Shown here one piece after another: positions 25,500-35,066 of a stretch of 64,000 bases of DNA. The translations under genes and the position numbers were made by a program. The notes under the pieces were generated by a model. It saw nothing but the letters and a program-made list of their open reading frames with translations, did no database searches and was not told the DNA's origin. The DNA is from Nocardioides zeae (GTDB taxonomy: Bacteria; Actinomycetota; Actinomycetes; Propionibacteriales; Nocardioidaceae), in the NCBI RefSeq assembly GCF_010686755.1, contig NZ_JAAGXA010000001.1, positions 496,001 to 560,000 on the forward strand. The letters run 5' to 3'. Every line of letters begins with the position of its first letter. Position 1 is the stretch's first letter.

Positions 25500-26954
25500 A
25501 TGCGTGACTACCAGAACTACATCGACGGCGCGTTCGTCGCCGGACCCGAGGCGTTCGCCGACGTCGACCCCACCACCGGCCAGCAGGTCGCCTGGGTCCA
25601 CGAGGCCGATGCCGCCCTCGTCGACCGGGCCGTCCGTGCGGCACGCCGTGCCGTCGACGGCCCCTGGGGGCGCACGTCGGTGGCGTCGCGCGCTGCGCTC
25701 CTGCGCAGGATCGCCGACGAGATCGACCGCCGCGCCGACGACCTGCTGGACGCCGAGGTCGCGGACACCGGCAAGCCCGCCGACCAGGCACGTGCGCTCG
25801 ACGTGGCGCGCGCCGCGGCGAACTTCCGCTGCTTCGCCGACGTGGTGGCAGCCGAGGGCACCGAGTCCTTCCTGCAGGAGCTGCCCGACGGCGGGAAGGC
25901 CCTCAACTACGCGTTGCGCAAGCCGCTGGGCGTCGTCGCCGCCATCGTGCCGTGGAACCTGCCCCTCCTGCTCCTGACCTGGAAGCTCGCGCCGGCCCTG
26001 GCGTGCGGCAACGCCGTGGTCGTGAAGCCGTCCGAGGAGACGCCGGGCTCGGCCACGGTCCTCGCCGAGATCCTCGACGCCGTCGGCGTGCCGCCGGGCG
26101 TCTACAACGTGGTGCACGGCTTCGGGTCGGGCTCGGCCGGGGAGCACCTGACGTCGCACCCGGGTGTCGACGGCGTGACCTTCACCGGATCGACCGCGAC
26201 CGGCACGGGCATCATGAAGGCCGTCGCCCCGCGGGTCCGTCCGGTGAGCTTCGAGCTCGGCGGAAAGAACGCGGCTCTGGTCTTCGCCGATGCCGACCTC
26301 GACGTGACGATCGCCGGCCTGACGCGGTCCGTGTTCGCCAACACGGGCCAGGTGTGCCTGTGCACCGAGCGGGTCTACGTCGACCGGGTCGTCTTCGACG
26401 AGGTCGCGGAGCGCCTGACGGCAGCCGCCGAGGGGCTCCGCCTGGGCGCGCCGCGCGACGCCGCCACCACCACGGGGCCGGTCATCTCGCGGGCCCACCA
26501 GGAGAAGGTCCTGGGCTACTTCGCCGCGGCGGAGCAGGCCGGTGCCAAGACCATCACCGGCGGCGGCGTGCCCACCATGACCGGCGACCTCGCCGGCGGG
26601 TTCTGGGTCGAGCCGACGCTGTGGACCGGACTCACCAACGAGGACCGGGTCGTCCGGGAGGAGATCTTCGGTCCCGCCGCCGCGCTCATCCCGTTCGACA
26701 CCGAGCAGGAGGCGGTGGCGCTGGCCAACGACACCAGCTACGGCCTGGCCGCCTCGGTGTGGACGACCGACCTGCGGCGCGCCCACCGCGTGGCCGGGCA
26801 GATGGACGTCGGCATCTCGTGGGTCAACAACTGGTTCCTCCGTGAGCTGCGCTCGCCCTTCGGTGGCACCGGCCTGTCCGGCATCGGCCGCGAGGGCGGG
26901 CGCCACTCCCTCGACTTCTACACCGAGACCACGAACGTGTGCGTGACGTTGTGA
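25500..26954 (+). CDS. nbaE: 2-aminomuconate 6-semialdehyde dehydrogenase
   Basis: The protein has 484 residues of the NAD-dependent aldehyde dehydrogenase superfamily, closest in pattern to 2-hydroxy-/2-aminomuconic semialdehyde dehydrogenases. The catalytic Cys lies in [14 protein letters not shown], the general-base Glu in FELGGKNAA. The C-terminal [16 protein letters not shown] is typical. The specific substrate is assigned by context: ACMS decarboxylase and 2-aminomuconate deaminase are encoded next. GGGAG precedes the ATG. The gene ends in a GTGA overlap. Confidence 0.85.
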   Translation: MRDYQNYIDGAFVAGPEAFADVDPTTGQQVAWVHEADAALVDRAVRAARRAVDGPWGRTSVASRAALLRRIADEIDRRADDLLDAEVADTGKPADQARALDVARAAANFRCFADVVAAEGTESFLQELPDGGKALNYALRKPLGVVAAIVPWNLPLLLLTWKLAPALACGNAVVVKPSEETPGSATVLAEILDAVGVPPGVYNVVHGFGSGSAGEHLTSHPGVDGVTFTGSTATGTGIMKAVAPRVRPVSFELGGKNAALVFADADLDVTIAGLTRSVFANTGQVCLCTERVYVDRVVFDEVAERLTAAAEGLRLGAPRDAATTTGPVISRAHQEKVLGYFAAAEQAGAKTITGGGVPTMTGDLAGGFWVEPTLWTGLTNEDRVVREEIFGPAAALIPFDTEQEAVALANDTSYGLAASVWTTDLRRAHRVAGQMDVGISWVNNWFLRELRSPFGGTGLSGIGREGGRHSLDFYTETTNVCVTL

Positions 26955-27757
26955 GCGCCCGCGACACCGCCGTCGAGCTGGTCTGCTCCCGCCTCGACGA
27001 GGCCCAGCGCAGCGCCACCCCCGTGCGTCCGCAGGAGGACTGGCCTCAGCTGTCGCTCGACCAGGCGTACGCCGCCCAGGCCCGCCTGGTGGACCGGCGC
27101 CTGCAGCGGGGCGAGCAGCAGGTCGGGTTGAAGCTCGGCTTCACGAGCGAGGCGAAGATGCGCCAGATGGGGATCGACGAGCTGATCATCGGCGTCCTCA
27201 CGGACGGCATGCAGGTGCCCGACGGCGGCCGGGTCGACCTCGGCACGCTCGTGCACCCGCGGGTCGAGCCCGAGGTGGCGTTCCGGTTCGGGCGCGACCT
27301 CGACCTGGCGGACGCCGCCCTCCAGGTCGCCGACCTGCAGGGCGCGCTGGACGGCGTCGCCGCGGGCATCGAGGTGATCGACTCCCGCTACGAGGGGTTC
27401 AGCTTCGACCTGCCGCGCGTGGTCGCCGACAACACCTCCGCCGCCGCGTTCACGACGGGGGAGTGGGTCGACCCCGACAGCGTCCAGATCGGCGAGCTCG
27501 CCGTCACCCTCAGCATCGCCGGGGCCGTGGCCGCGGAGGGCAGCACGGCGGCCATCCTGGGCCACCCGCTGTCGACCCTGCCGCACCTCCTGAGCCTGGG
27601 CCGAAAGCTCGGGCTGTCCGTCCCGGCGGGCTCGGTGGTGCTCGCCGGCGCCGCCACGGCCGCCGTCCCGCTGCTCGCCGGCGACGTCGTCGTCCGCGTC
27701 GCCGGGCTCGGCGAGGCCCACCTCACCGGCGTCGACGGCGGGGAGGTGGCCTCGTGA
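26951..27757 (+). CDS. nbaG: 2-oxo-3-hexenedioate (4-oxalocrotonate) decarboxylase
   Basis: The protein has 268 residues of the same FAH-fold family as mhpD but the decarboxylase branch (DmpH/AmnE/NbaG). Marks are [36 protein letters not shown] and [15 protein letters not shown]. It removes CO2 from 4-oxalocrotonate to give 2-oxopent-4-enoate, the mhpD substrate. Enzymes of this type often form a complex with the hydratase. The GTG start overlaps nbaE. Confidence 0.82.
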   Translation: MSARDTAVELVCSRLDEAQRSATPVRPQEDWPQLSLDQAYAAQARLVDRRLQRGEQQVGLKLGFTSEAKMRQMGIDELIIGVLTDGMQVPDGGRVDLGTLVHPRVEPEVAFRFGRDLDLADAALQVADLQGALDGVAAGIEVIDSRYEGFSFDLPRVVADNTSAAAFTTGEWVDPDSVQIGELAVTLSIAGAVAAEGSTAAILGHPLSTLPHLLSLGRKLGLSVPAGSVVLAGAATAAVPLLAGDVVVRVAGLGEAHLTGVDGGEVAS

Positions 27758-28191
27758 CCCGTTCCTTCACCGTCAGCGGCAAGGCGCGCCCGCGCGGACG
27801 GTTCCCGCACGCGAAGCGGGCCGGCGACCTCGTGTACGTGTCCGGCACGAGCAGCCGCCGGCCCGACAACACCTTCGTGGGCGTCGAGGTCGACGAGCTC
27901 GGCACCACCGCGCTCGACATCCGCGCCCAGACCGCGGCCGTGCTCGACAACATCGGCGACATCCTCGCCGACGTCGGCGGCAGCCTCGCCGACCTCGTCC
28001 AGGTGACCGCCTACCTGGTCAACATGAACGACTTCGGCGGCTACAACGAGGTCTACGCCGCCCACTTCGACGAGTCCGGCCCCACCCGCACGACGGTCGC
28101 GGTGCACCAGCTGCCGCACCCCCACCTGCTGATCGAGATCCAGGCCGTGGCCTACCTGCCCGAGCCCCCCACGACGAAGGAGCACCCATGA
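27754..28191 (+). CDS. nbaF: 2-aminomuconate deaminase (RidA family)
   Basis: The protein has 145 residues of RidA/YjgF fold. Visible parts are [35 protein letters not shown] and the C-terminal [15 protein letters not shown]. AmnD/NbaF deaminases belong to this family and release ammonia from 2-aminomuconate. The assignment rests on position between the semialdehyde dehydrogenase/decarboxylase genes and the dioxygenase gene. It is coupled on both sides (GTGA before, ATGA after). Confidence 0.82.
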   Translation: MTRSFTVSGKARPRGRFPHAKRAGDLVYVSGTSSRRPDNTFVGVEVDELGTTALDIRAQTAAVLDNIGDILADVGGSLADLVQVTAYLVNMNDFGGYNEVYAAHFDESGPTRTTVAVHQLPHPHLLIEIQAVAYLPEPPTTKEHP

Positions 28192-28724
28192 GCCCGACCC
28201 TTCCCGCCGGCGTCATCCAGCCGTTGAACTTCCAGGCCTGGATCGCGGAGCACGAGCACCTGCTGAAGCCGCCGGTGAACAACCAGGCGATCTTCACCGG
28301 CGACGACTTCATCGTGCAGGTCGTGGGCGGGCCCAACGAGCGCACGGACTTCCACGTGGATCCCTACGAGGAGTGGTTCCACCAGGTCAAGGGCGACATG
28401 CACGTCAACGTGATGACGCCCGAGGGTGAGGTCACCGTGCACATCAAGGAGGGTGAGACCTGGCTGCTGCCGGGGTTCCTCCCGCACTCGCCGCAGCGCC
28501 CGGAGGCCGGCTCCATCGGCGTCGTGATCGAGCGGATCCGTGAGGAGGGCACCCTCGAGAAGTTCCAGTGGTACTGCCCCGGCTGCTCCGGCCTCGTCCA
28601 CGAGGTCGAGCTGCAGGTGCGCGACATCGTCGAGGACCTGCCGCCGGTGTTCGTGGCCTTCTACGAGGACGAGGCCGCCCGCACCTGCGACGCCTGCGGG
28701 ACCCTGCACCCGGGCAAGGGCTGA
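28188..28724 (+). CDS. nbaC: 3-hydroxyanthranilate 3,4-dioxygenase
   Basis: The protein has 178 residues, the bacterial HAAO length. Fe(II) ligands are His56, Glu62 and His100. The C-terminal rubredoxin-like iron site is Cys130/Cys133 with Cys167/Cys170, as in bacterial HAAOs. It opens the ring of 3-hydroxyanthranilate to 2-amino-3-carboxymuconate semialdehyde. It is coupled to nbaF by ATGA, with the decarboxylase gene 4 bp downstream. This is the clearest single marker of the pathway. Confidence 0.93.
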   Translation: MSPTLPAGVIQPLNFQAWIAEHEHLLKPPVNNQAIFTGDDFIVQVVGGPNERTDFHVDPYEEWFHQVKGDMHVNVMTPEGEVTVHIKEGETWLLPGFLPHSPQRPEAGSIGVVIERIREEGTLEKFQWYCPGCSGLVHEVELQVRDIVEDLPPVFVAFYEDEAARTCDACGTLHPGKG

Positions 28725-28728
28725 GCTC

Positions 28729-29754
28729 GTGACCGCTGACGCCGTGACGGTCCCCGCCGTCGACGTCCACTCGCACTACGTGCCGCGTGGCTGGCCCACG
28801 CTGCCCGGGCCGGAGCCCCGGCTCTGGCTGGACGTCCGGTCCGCCGACGAGGCCACGATGATGATCGGGTCGCGGGAGTTCCGGAAGATCGACTCGACCG
28901 CGTGGTCGGCCGAGCGTCGGCTCGCCGACATGGACGCCGACGGTGTCGACCTCCAGGTGGTGTCGCCGACCCCGGTCTTCTTCTCCTACGACCGCGAGCC
29001 TGGCGAGGCCGCCGCGATCGCGCGGGTCTTCAACGACCTGGCGCTGGAGATCACCGCGGCGTCGCCGCGCCTGGTCCCGTTCTGCCAGGTGCCCCTGCAG
29101 GATCCCGACGCGGCGTGCGCCGAGCTGGAGCGGAGCCTGGCCGCCGGTCACGTCGGCGTGGAGATCGGCAACCACGTGGGTGACCGGGACCTGGACGACG
29201 CCGGCGTCGTCACCTTCTTGGAGCACTGCGCGGCGCTCGACGTGCCCGTGTTCGTCCACCCGTGGGACCTGCCCGGGGGGCCGCGCCTGGAGCGCTGGAT
29301 GGCGCAGTGGCTCGCCGGCATGCCCGCCGAGACGCACCTGTCGATCCTGGCCCTCGTGCTCGGAGGGGTCTTCGACCGTGTCTCTCCCGACCTGCGGATC
29401 TGCTTCGCGCACGGTGGCGGGTCGTTCGCGCACTGGCTGGGCCGCATGGACAACGCTTGGCACCAGCGGCACGACGTGATCGGCACGAGCGAGCACCCGC
29501 CGTCGCGCTACGTGGACCGGTTCTCGGTCGACTCCGTGGTGTTCGAGGAGGCGCCGCTGCGCCTCCTCGTCGACGTCCTGGGGGCCGACCGCGTCATGGT
29601 GGGCAGCGACTACCCCTACCCGTTGGGGGAGCGCCCTGCGGGCGCCGTCGTACGGCGCGCGGAGTTCCTCGACGAGGCGTCCCGCCGGATGCTCCTGCGG
29701 GAGAACGCCCTGGCGTGGCTCGGTCCCCGCGGCACGCCGGACGGTGCACCGTGA
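28729..29754 (+). CDS. nbaD: 2-amino-3-carboxymuconate-6-semialdehyde decarboxylase (ACMSD)
   Basis: The protein has 341 residues of the amidohydrolase TIM-barrel. Zinc ligands begin with His14 and His16 in VDVHSHYVP. Further ligands lie in VFVHPWD, CFAHGGGSF and the C-terminal GSDYPYP. The enzyme decarboxylates the HAAO product before it can cyclise to quinolinate. GTG at 28729 is chosen from family length. It is coupled to the next gene by GTGA. Confidence 0.92.
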   Translation: MTADAVTVPAVDVHSHYVPRGWPTLPGPEPRLWLDVRSADEATMMIGSREFRKIDSTAWSAERRLADMDADGVDLQVVSPTPVFFSYDREPGEAAAIARVFNDLALEITAASPRLVPFCQVPLQDPDAACAELERSLAAGHVGVEIGNHVGDRDLDDAGVVTFLEHCAALDVPVFVHPWDLPGGPRLERWMAQWLAGMPAETHLSILALVLGGVFDRVSPDLRICFAHGGGSFAHWLGRMDNAWHQRHDVIGTSEHPPSRYVDRFSVDSVVFEEAPLRLLVDVLGADRVMVGSDYPYPLGERPAGAVVRRAEFLDEASRRMLLRENALAWLGPRGTPDGAP

Positions 29755-30782
29755 CCGTCACGCCCCGAGGCGCCCTCCCGGCGACCATGCGCGTCGTACG
29801 GGTGCCCGCCAGTGGGGCGGACGGGCCGCTGCGGTGCGAGGAGGCGCCCGTGCCCACGCCGGGTCCTGACCAGGTGCTGGTGCGCACCGCGGCCATCGGC
29901 GTCAACCGGGCCGACGTGATGCAGCGCGCCGGCACCTACCCCCTGCCCGCGGGGTCGTCGGACGTGCCCGGCCTGGAGGCCTCGGGCACCGTCGTCGCCA
30001 CCGGCGCGGACGTCGACGCCCTCGCCGTGGGCGAGGAGGTGTGCGCGCTGCTCCCGGGGGGCGGGTACGCCGACGTGGTCGCCGTCCGCGCCGACCACAC
30101 GCTGCCCGTGCCCGCTGGGGTCGGGGTGGAGGACGCGGCCGGCCTCGTCGAGGTGGCCGCGACCGTGTGGTCGAACCTGCTGACGGCGCGCACCGCAGCC
30201 GGGCTGGTCCCCGACGTACCGCCCGCCGGCAGCTGGGTGCTCGTGCACGGCGGCAGCGGCGGCGTCGGTTCCATGGCCGTCCAGCTGGGCGCGGCGCTCG
30301 GGCTGCGGGTCGCGACCACGGTCGGGGCGGTGGCGAAGGCGGACTTCGCTCTCTCGCTCGGGGCCGAGCTGGTCGTCGACCACACACGGGAGGACTTCCG
30401 GACGGTGCTCGCCGCCCACGGCATCCGACCGGTGCGGATCCTCGACGTCGTCGGGGCCGACTACCTCGCGCGGAACCTCGACGTGCTGGCCCGCGGTGGC
30501 CGGCTCGCCGTGGTCGCCCACCAGAGCGGTCCGACCGCCGACCTCGACCTTCGCGCCCTGCTCCGCGGTGACGTGACCGTCGAGGGCAGCGGCCTGCGCG
30601 CGCGGTCCGACGCGGAGAAGGCCCGCATCCTCGCGCAGCTGCGCGAGCACGTGTGGCCCCTCGTCGAGCAGCGGCTGGTGCGTCCCGTGACCCACGCGCG
30701 CATCGCCCTGGACGACGCCGACCGCGCGCTCGACCTGGTTGCCAGCGGCCGGCACCTCGGCAAGGTGCTGCTCGTGCCGTGA
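29751..30782 (+). CDS. Zinc-less MDR / quinone oxidoreductase (PIG3-like)
   Basis: The protein has 343 residues. The N-terminal GroES-like domain (VNRADVMQRAGTYPLP) precedes a Rossmann domain with VHGGSGGVGSMAVQLG. No structural zinc cysteines are visible. It would reduce a quinone or enal with NADPH. Its role in the pathway is not fixed and could be detoxification of reactive semialdehyde or quinone products. The start is either GTG at 29751 (overlap with nbaD, used here) or ATG at 29787. Confidence 0.75.
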   Translation: MTVTPRGALPATMRVVRVPASGADGPLRCEEAPVPTPGPDQVLVRTAAIGVNRADVMQRAGTYPLPAGSSDVPGLEASGTVVATGADVDALAVGEEVCALLPGGGYADVVAVRADHTLPVPAGVGVEDAAGLVEVAATVWSNLLTARTAAGLVPDVPPAGSWVLVHGGSGGVGSMAVQLGAALGLRVATTVGAVAKADFALSLGAELVVDHTREDFRTVLAAHGIRPVRILDVVGADYLARNLDVLARGGRLAVVAHQSGPTADLDLRALLRGDVTVEGSGLRARSDAEKARILAQLREHVWPLVEQRLVRPVTHARIALDDADRALDLVASGRHLGKVLLVP

Positions 30783-30832
30783 CCGTCCCTCGTTTGAACC
30801 CCGACCTGTTCCCCGACCCGAGAGGCACCCGC

Positions 30833-31621
30833 ATGAACGATCCCGTGCGGATCATGTACCAGAGCTTCACCGACCCGGCCCACCACCAGCCCTACCTCAC
30901 CCGCCTCGCGGACTACCTCGGCGAGATCGCCGGGCCGGGGGTCACCTACGAGGTGCGCGGCATCTCGCCCGCCGACACCCAGCTGGGACGTCTCAGCGAG
31001 CTGCGCTGTGGCGTGCAGTCGGTCGCGGGCATCGTGGAGGCGGAGCGGGAGGGCTTCGACGCCGTCCTCGTCGGCCACTTCCAGGACGCGTGCCTGTTCG
31101 AGGCGCGCACGGCCGTCGACATCCCCGTCGTGGGCCACGGCGAGGCCAGCATGATGCAGGCCTGCATGCTGGGCGGACGCATCGGCATCATCACGCTCGA
31201 CACCGTGTACCTGTCCTGGCACCGGGAGCAGATCCGTCGCTACGGCCTCCAGGACCGGGTGGTCGACGTGCGCGCGCTGCAGCTCAGCCCGGACGCGGCG
31301 GTGGCCGCGAACGACGACCCCGCGGCGTACGCCTCGATCAAGAAGACGTTCGTCGCGCTGGCGGAGTCGATGGTCGCCGAGAGCGAGGTGGACGTCGTCA
31401 TGGCGGCGGGCGGGCTGTTCGCCCTGCTGAGTGCGCACGACGTGATCGAGGTGCCCGGGGCCCTCGTCGTGAACCCGACGTTGCTGGCCGTGCGACAGGC
31501 CGAGGTGGCCGTGTCGCTGGCGCGCGCGTTGGGGACCCCTGTGTCGCGGGGCGGACCCTTCGCCCGCGCGACCCCCCGTGCCGTGGACGAGCTGATGGAC
31601 CTGATGGGAGACCGACGATGA
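30833..31621 (+). CDS. Asp/Glu/hydantoin racemase-fold protein lacking both catalytic cysteines
   Basis: The protein has 262 residues and matches the Asp/Glu/hydantoin racemase fold (IPVVGHGEASMMQACMLGGRIGIITL). Where the family has the first active Cys (xACFGD) this has GHFQD with His82. Where it has the second (GCAG) it has AAGG at 191-194. A two-base racemase mechanism is therefore unlikely, and it may be a lyase, hydrolase or isomerase. ATG at 30833 follows GAGAGG. A GTG at 30779 overlapping the upstream stop is possible. Confidence 0.65.
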   Translation: MNDPVRIMYQSFTDPAHHQPYLTRLADYLGEIAGPGVTYEVRGISPADTQLGRLSELRCGVQSVAGIVEAEREGFDAVLVGHFQDACLFEARTAVDIPVVGHGEASMMQACMLGGRIGIITLDTVYLSWHREQIRRYGLQDRVVDVRALQLSPDAAVAANDDPAAYASIKKTFVALAESMVAESEVDVVMAAGGLFALLSAHDVIEVPGALVVNPTLLAVRQAEVAVSLARALGTPVSRGGPFARATPRAVDELMDLMGDRR

Positions 31622-32037
31622 GCACGATGAGCTACACCGCAGCGGCACGCGCCGAGGGCGACGGCCGGAACGGCCACGTCCGCACCGCGGACGGACTGGT
31701 GGACCTCGACCTGGGGATCCCGGCGGAGATCGGCGGGGCAGGGGGAGCGGTGAGCAACCCCGAGATGCTGTTCGCCGCCGGCTACGCCGGGTGCTTCCTC
31801 TCCGCGCTGCACTCGGTGGCGCGGGCCCAGCGGGTGAAGATCCCGGGCGCGGACGTCGAGGCGCTGGTCACCATCGCGGCGGGGGAGGCGGGCTTCGGGC
31901 TCTCCGTCGAGCTGGTCGCCACCCTGCCCGACGTGACCGACGAGGTGGCCGAGCAGCTGCTGGCCGCGGCGCACACGAAGTGCCCCTACTCGCGTGCGGT
32001 CACCGGCAACATCCCGGTCGCGCTGCGCCGCGGCTGA
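31618..32037 (+). CDS. Ohr/OsmC-family organic peroxidase
   Basis: The protein has 139 residues. It has both redox cysteines in the Ohr context: GYAGCFLSAL and HTKCPYSRA. Ohr enzymes reduce organic hydroperoxides using lipoyl-type thiols. It is the last gene of the catabolic set, coupled by ATGA. This suggests protection from peroxides formed by oxygenase side reactions. Confidence 0.87.
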   Translation: MSTMSYTAAARAEGDGRNGHVRTADGLVDLDLGIPAEIGGAGGAVSNPEMLFAAGYAGCFLSALHSVARAQRVKIPGADVEALVTIAAGEAGFGLSVELVATLPDVTDEVAEQLLAAAHTKCPYSRAVTGNIPVALRRG

Positions 32038-32065
32038 GGGCACCCGGCCCGTCCACGCCGGCGGC

Positions 32066-32455
32066 TCAGAGCCCGCTGGCGTGGACGGCGGCCCCGACCG
32101 CGCCGACCGACATGGCGAGGAACGAGGCGGTGCTGACGACGCGGTAGACGGGCGACGCACCCGCGTCCTCGCGGAACGCCAGCGGGAGGAACAGCAGCGG
32201 GTTCACGACTGCGCCAGCGACGAGCGGCACCACCACCCAGGCGGGCGCCTCGGGAAGGGCGACCCCGACCGCGATGAGCAGGATCCCCATCAGCACGTAG
32301 TCGAGGTGCATCTGCAGCAGCCGCCGCGGGTGCTGGATGCCGACGCGGGTCAGCGCGCTCGGCGCAACGTGCTGCAGCGCGACGGGCCAGCCGAGGAGTG
32401 TGCCGAGCGCGAGGAGGTACAGCCCGGCCAGGGGGAGGGTCTCCATGGGATGCAT
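32066..32455 (-). CDS. Small integral membrane protein
   Basis: The protein has 129 residues with about four membrane segments (LAGLYLLALGTLLGWPVAL, MGILLIAVGVALPE, VVVPLVAGAVVNPLLFLPL and the C-terminal one). I do not recognise a named family. ATG at 32455 avoids overlap with the upstream gene. ATG at 32446 is an alternative. It ends 28 bp from the convergent ohr gene. Confidence 0.6.
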   Translation of the reverse strand: MHPMETLPLAGLYLLALGTLLGWPVALQHVAPSALTRVGIQHPRRLLQMHLDYVLMGILLIAVGVALPEAPAWVVVPLVAGAVVNPLLFLPLAFREDAGASPVYRVVSTASFLAMSVGAVGAAVHASGL

Positions 32456-32492
32456 CGTGACGCATCCCAGCGGGCGGCGCCCGGCCGACGGC

Positions 32493-33434
32493 TCACCCGA
32501 GGTCGAGCACCAACCGCCCGCGCACCCCACCCGCCGCGAGCCGCTCGTGCGCCTCGTTGGCCCGCTCCGCCGGTACGACGTCGGCGACGCGCAGCTCGAG
32601 CACGCCGGCCTCCGCGAGCTCGCGCAGCTGCTCCAGCCAGTCGTGGCGCTCGGCCACCTCGGCCACCACGACCGGGTGGAAGCGGAGCCGATCGTTGCCG
32701 TCGCCCTTCCAGAAGCGCACCGTCGCCACGCCGCCGCCGTCCTTCACCGCCGGCAGGACCTTCTCGTCCTGCACGGCGCCGTCGACGAGACCGTCGACCC
32801 CGTCGGGGAACACCTCGCGGACCCGCTCCGCCACGTCGTCGCCGCGCGGCACCACGTGGTCCGCGCCGAACGAGCGGACGAGCTCGACGTCCTTGTCGGC
32901 GGCGTCGGCCACCACGACCAGCCCGGCGCGCTTGGCGAGCGCGACGACGTACCCACCCAGCGTGCCGGCCGCCCCGGTCACGGCGATCGTCTCGCCGGGG
33001 GCGAGCGCCAGCTGGTCGAGCGCCCGGATCGCCGTCAGGCCGTTCATCGGCAGGGTCGCGGCCTCGGCGTGGGAGGCCCCCGCGGGTGCTCGCGTGACGG
33101 AACCGGCCGGCAGCACGACGTCCTCGCGGTACGCACCGTGCTGGTCCCGTGGCACGACGACGCCCATGACGGCGTCACCCACGGCCAGGTCGGTCGCGAC
33201 CTCGGGGCCGATCTCGAGCAGCTCCCCGGCGACGTCCATGCCCGGCACGTCGGCCGTCTCGCGCGGGACGCCGGTCTTGTTGCGCGCCCCGTTGACGACG
33301 TACGTGTCCGTGGGGTTCACCGCCGCAGCCCGCACCCGCACGCGGACCTGCCCGGCGCCCAGCGGCTCCGCGGGGAGGTCGATCTCGTGCAGGGCCTCGG
33401 GCCCGCCGTACTCCGTCACTCCGATGGCTCGCAT
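32493..33434 (-). CDS. NADPH-dependent MDR oxidoreductase (quinone reductase type)
   Basis: The protein has 313 residues. The N-terminal GroES-like domain (MRAIGVTEYGGPEALHE, VNPTDTYVVNG) precedes a nucleotide site VTGAAGTLGGYVVALAKRAG. No catalytic zinc ligands are evident. It resembles QOR-type NADPH:quinone or enal reductases. It lies on the minus strand downstream of the aldehyde dehydrogenase and GMC genes, and a shared transcript is possible. Confidence 0.85.
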   Translation of the reverse strand: MRAIGVTEYGGPEALHEIDLPAEPLGAGQVRVRVRAAAVNPTDTYVVNGARNKTGVPRETADVPGMDVAGELLEIGPEVATDLAVGDAVMGVVVPRDQHGAYREDVVLPAGSVTRAPAGASHAEAATLPMNGLTAIRALDQLALAPGETIAVTGAAGTLGGYVVALAKRAGLVVVADAADKDVELVRSFGADHVVPRGDDVAERVREVFPDGVDGLVDGAVQDEKVLPAVKDGGGVATVRFWKGDGNDRLRFHPVVVAEVAERHDWLEQLRELAEAGVLELRVADVVPAERANEAHERLAAGGVRGRLVLDLG

Positions 33435-33482
33435 CGTTCCTGTCTACCGACAGGGCCCAACGGCCGGGTACGTCGCGGCACC

Positions 33483-35063
33483 TCAGCTGCGGCGCCGCCC
33501 GCGGATCGTCGCGAGCGGTCGCCGCGGCAGCTTCGGCAGCTGGGAGGCGCGTCCGTGCAGCGCGAGCAGCAGCGTGGCGACCATGGTTTCCTGCTCGGGA
33601 GTGCGGTCGAAGGTCGTCAGGTTGATCGGCGCCTTGAACCGCGTGCGGGTCACCGACTTGGCGTAGGTGAACTCCCGGAGTCCGTCGGGCCCGTGGATGC
33701 GGCCGAAGCCGGAGTCGCCGACGCCGCCGAACGGCAGCGAGGGCACGCCGGCGAACGAGATGACCGAGTTGATCGACGTCATGCCGGTGCGCAGCCGCCG
33801 AGCCAGGTCCTGACCGTCCTTGCCGGTGAAGATCGCCGAGCCGAGCCCGTACCTCCCCGCGTTGGTCAGCTCGACCGCCTCGTCCATGTCGCGCACCTTG
33901 CGCACCGTGACCGTCGGACCGAACGTCTCCTCGGTGACGGCCGCGCTGTCCTCGGGCACGTCGACGAGCACGGTCGGCTGCACGAACCGGTCGCCGACCG
34001 CCTCGGCGCCGCCGACCACGGCGCGTCCCCCGCTGGAGAGGGCGTCGGCGACGTGGCGGCGCACGATCTCGAGCTGGCCGGGCATCGTCATCGGCCCGAT
34101 CTTGGCGTCGACGTCGACCCCGGCGTGCACGCTGCGGGCGCGCTCGGCGAGCAGGGCGACGAACCGGTCGTGCACCCGCTCGTGCACGTAGATCCGCTCG
34201 ACGCCGGCGCAGGTCTGACCGGCGTTGGCGAAGGCGCCCCACGCGGCCGCGCCGGCGGCGGCCTCGAGGTCGGCGTCCTCGTCGACGAGCAGGGCGTCCT
34301 TGCCGCCGGCCTCGACGATGACGGGGGTGAGCGTCTCGGCGCAGGCCGCCATCACGCGCTTGCCGGTGGCGGTCGAGCCGGTGAACGCGACCTTGTCGAC
34401 GCCGGACCGGCACAGCGCGGCCCCGGTCTCGCCGAACCCGGTGACGACCTGCAGCAGGTCGTGGTCGGGCACGACCTCGCGGAGGCTGTCGGCCAGCCAC
34501 AGCCCGACGCCGGGCGTCAGCTCGCTGGGCTTGAACACCACCGTGTTGCCGGCGGCCAGTGCGTACGCGATCGAGCCCATGGGCGTGAAGACGGGGTAGT
34601 TCCAGGGGCCGATGACGCCGACGACGCCCAGGGGGAGGTACTCGACCGACGCAGCCTGGTTCGCCAGCAGCAGGCCGGGGGAGACGCGCTTGCGGCCGAG
34701 GACCTTCGCGGCGTGCGACCCGGCCCAGGCCAGGTGGTCGATGGTGAGCGTGCACTCGAGCTGTGCGTCGGCGTGCGGCTTGCCGGTCTCCTGGTGCACG
34801 ACGTCGCAGAGCTGGGCGAGCCGGCGGGTGAGGACGCCGCGCCACTGGGTGAGCACCTCACGGCGGCCGGCGAAGCCGAGGCCGGCCCACCAGCCGGCGG
34901 ACGCGCGGGCCCGCGCGACCGCGGCCCGCACGTCGGTCTCGTCGTGGATGGGGTGGGCGCCGACGACGTCGCCGGTGGCGGGGCTGATGGACGCGAAGGT
35001 ACGGCGCTGGGCGCCGGGCCCGGTGGAGTCGGCGGCGCTCGGGGGAGTGCTCGTGGTGGTCAT
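33483..35063 (-). CDS. Aldehyde dehydrogenase, succinate-semialdehyde dehydrogenase type
   Basis: The protein has 526 residues. The ALDH fold is complete: GPWNYPVFTPMGSIAYAL, the catalytic Cys in ANAGQTCAGVERIYV, the general-base Glu in VEAGGKDALLV, and LPFGGVGDSGFGR near the C-terminus. The stretch after the fold ends in basic residues. It lies 3 bp after the GMC oxidoreductase stop, so an alcohol-to-aldehyde-to-acid relay is likely. Confidence 0.85.
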   Translation of the reverse strand: MTTTSTPPSAADSTGPGAQRRTFASISPATGDVVGAHPIHDETDVRAAVARARASAGWWAGLGFAGRREVLTQWRGVLTRRLAQLCDVVHQETGKPHADAQLECTLTIDHLAWAGSHAAKVLGRKRVSPGLLLANQAASVEYLPLGVVGVIGPWNYPVFTPMGSIAYALAAGNTVVFKPSELTPGVGLWLADSLREVVPDHDLLQVVTGFGETGAALCRSGVDKVAFTGSTATGKRVMAACAETLTPVIVEAGGKDALLVDEDADLEAAAGAAAWGAFANAGQTCAGVERIYVHERVHDRFVALLAERARSVHAGVDVDAKIGPMTMPGQLEIVRRHVADALSSGGRAVVGGAEAVGDRFVQPTVLVDVPEDSAAVTEETFGPTVTVRKVRDMDEAVELTNAGRYGLGSAIFTGKDGQDLARRLRTGMTSINSVISFAGVPSLPFGGVGDSGFGRIHGPDGLREFTYAKSVTRTRFKAPINLTTFDRTPEQETMVATLLLALHGRASQLPKLPRRPLATIRGRRRS

Positions 35064-35066
35064 GGC

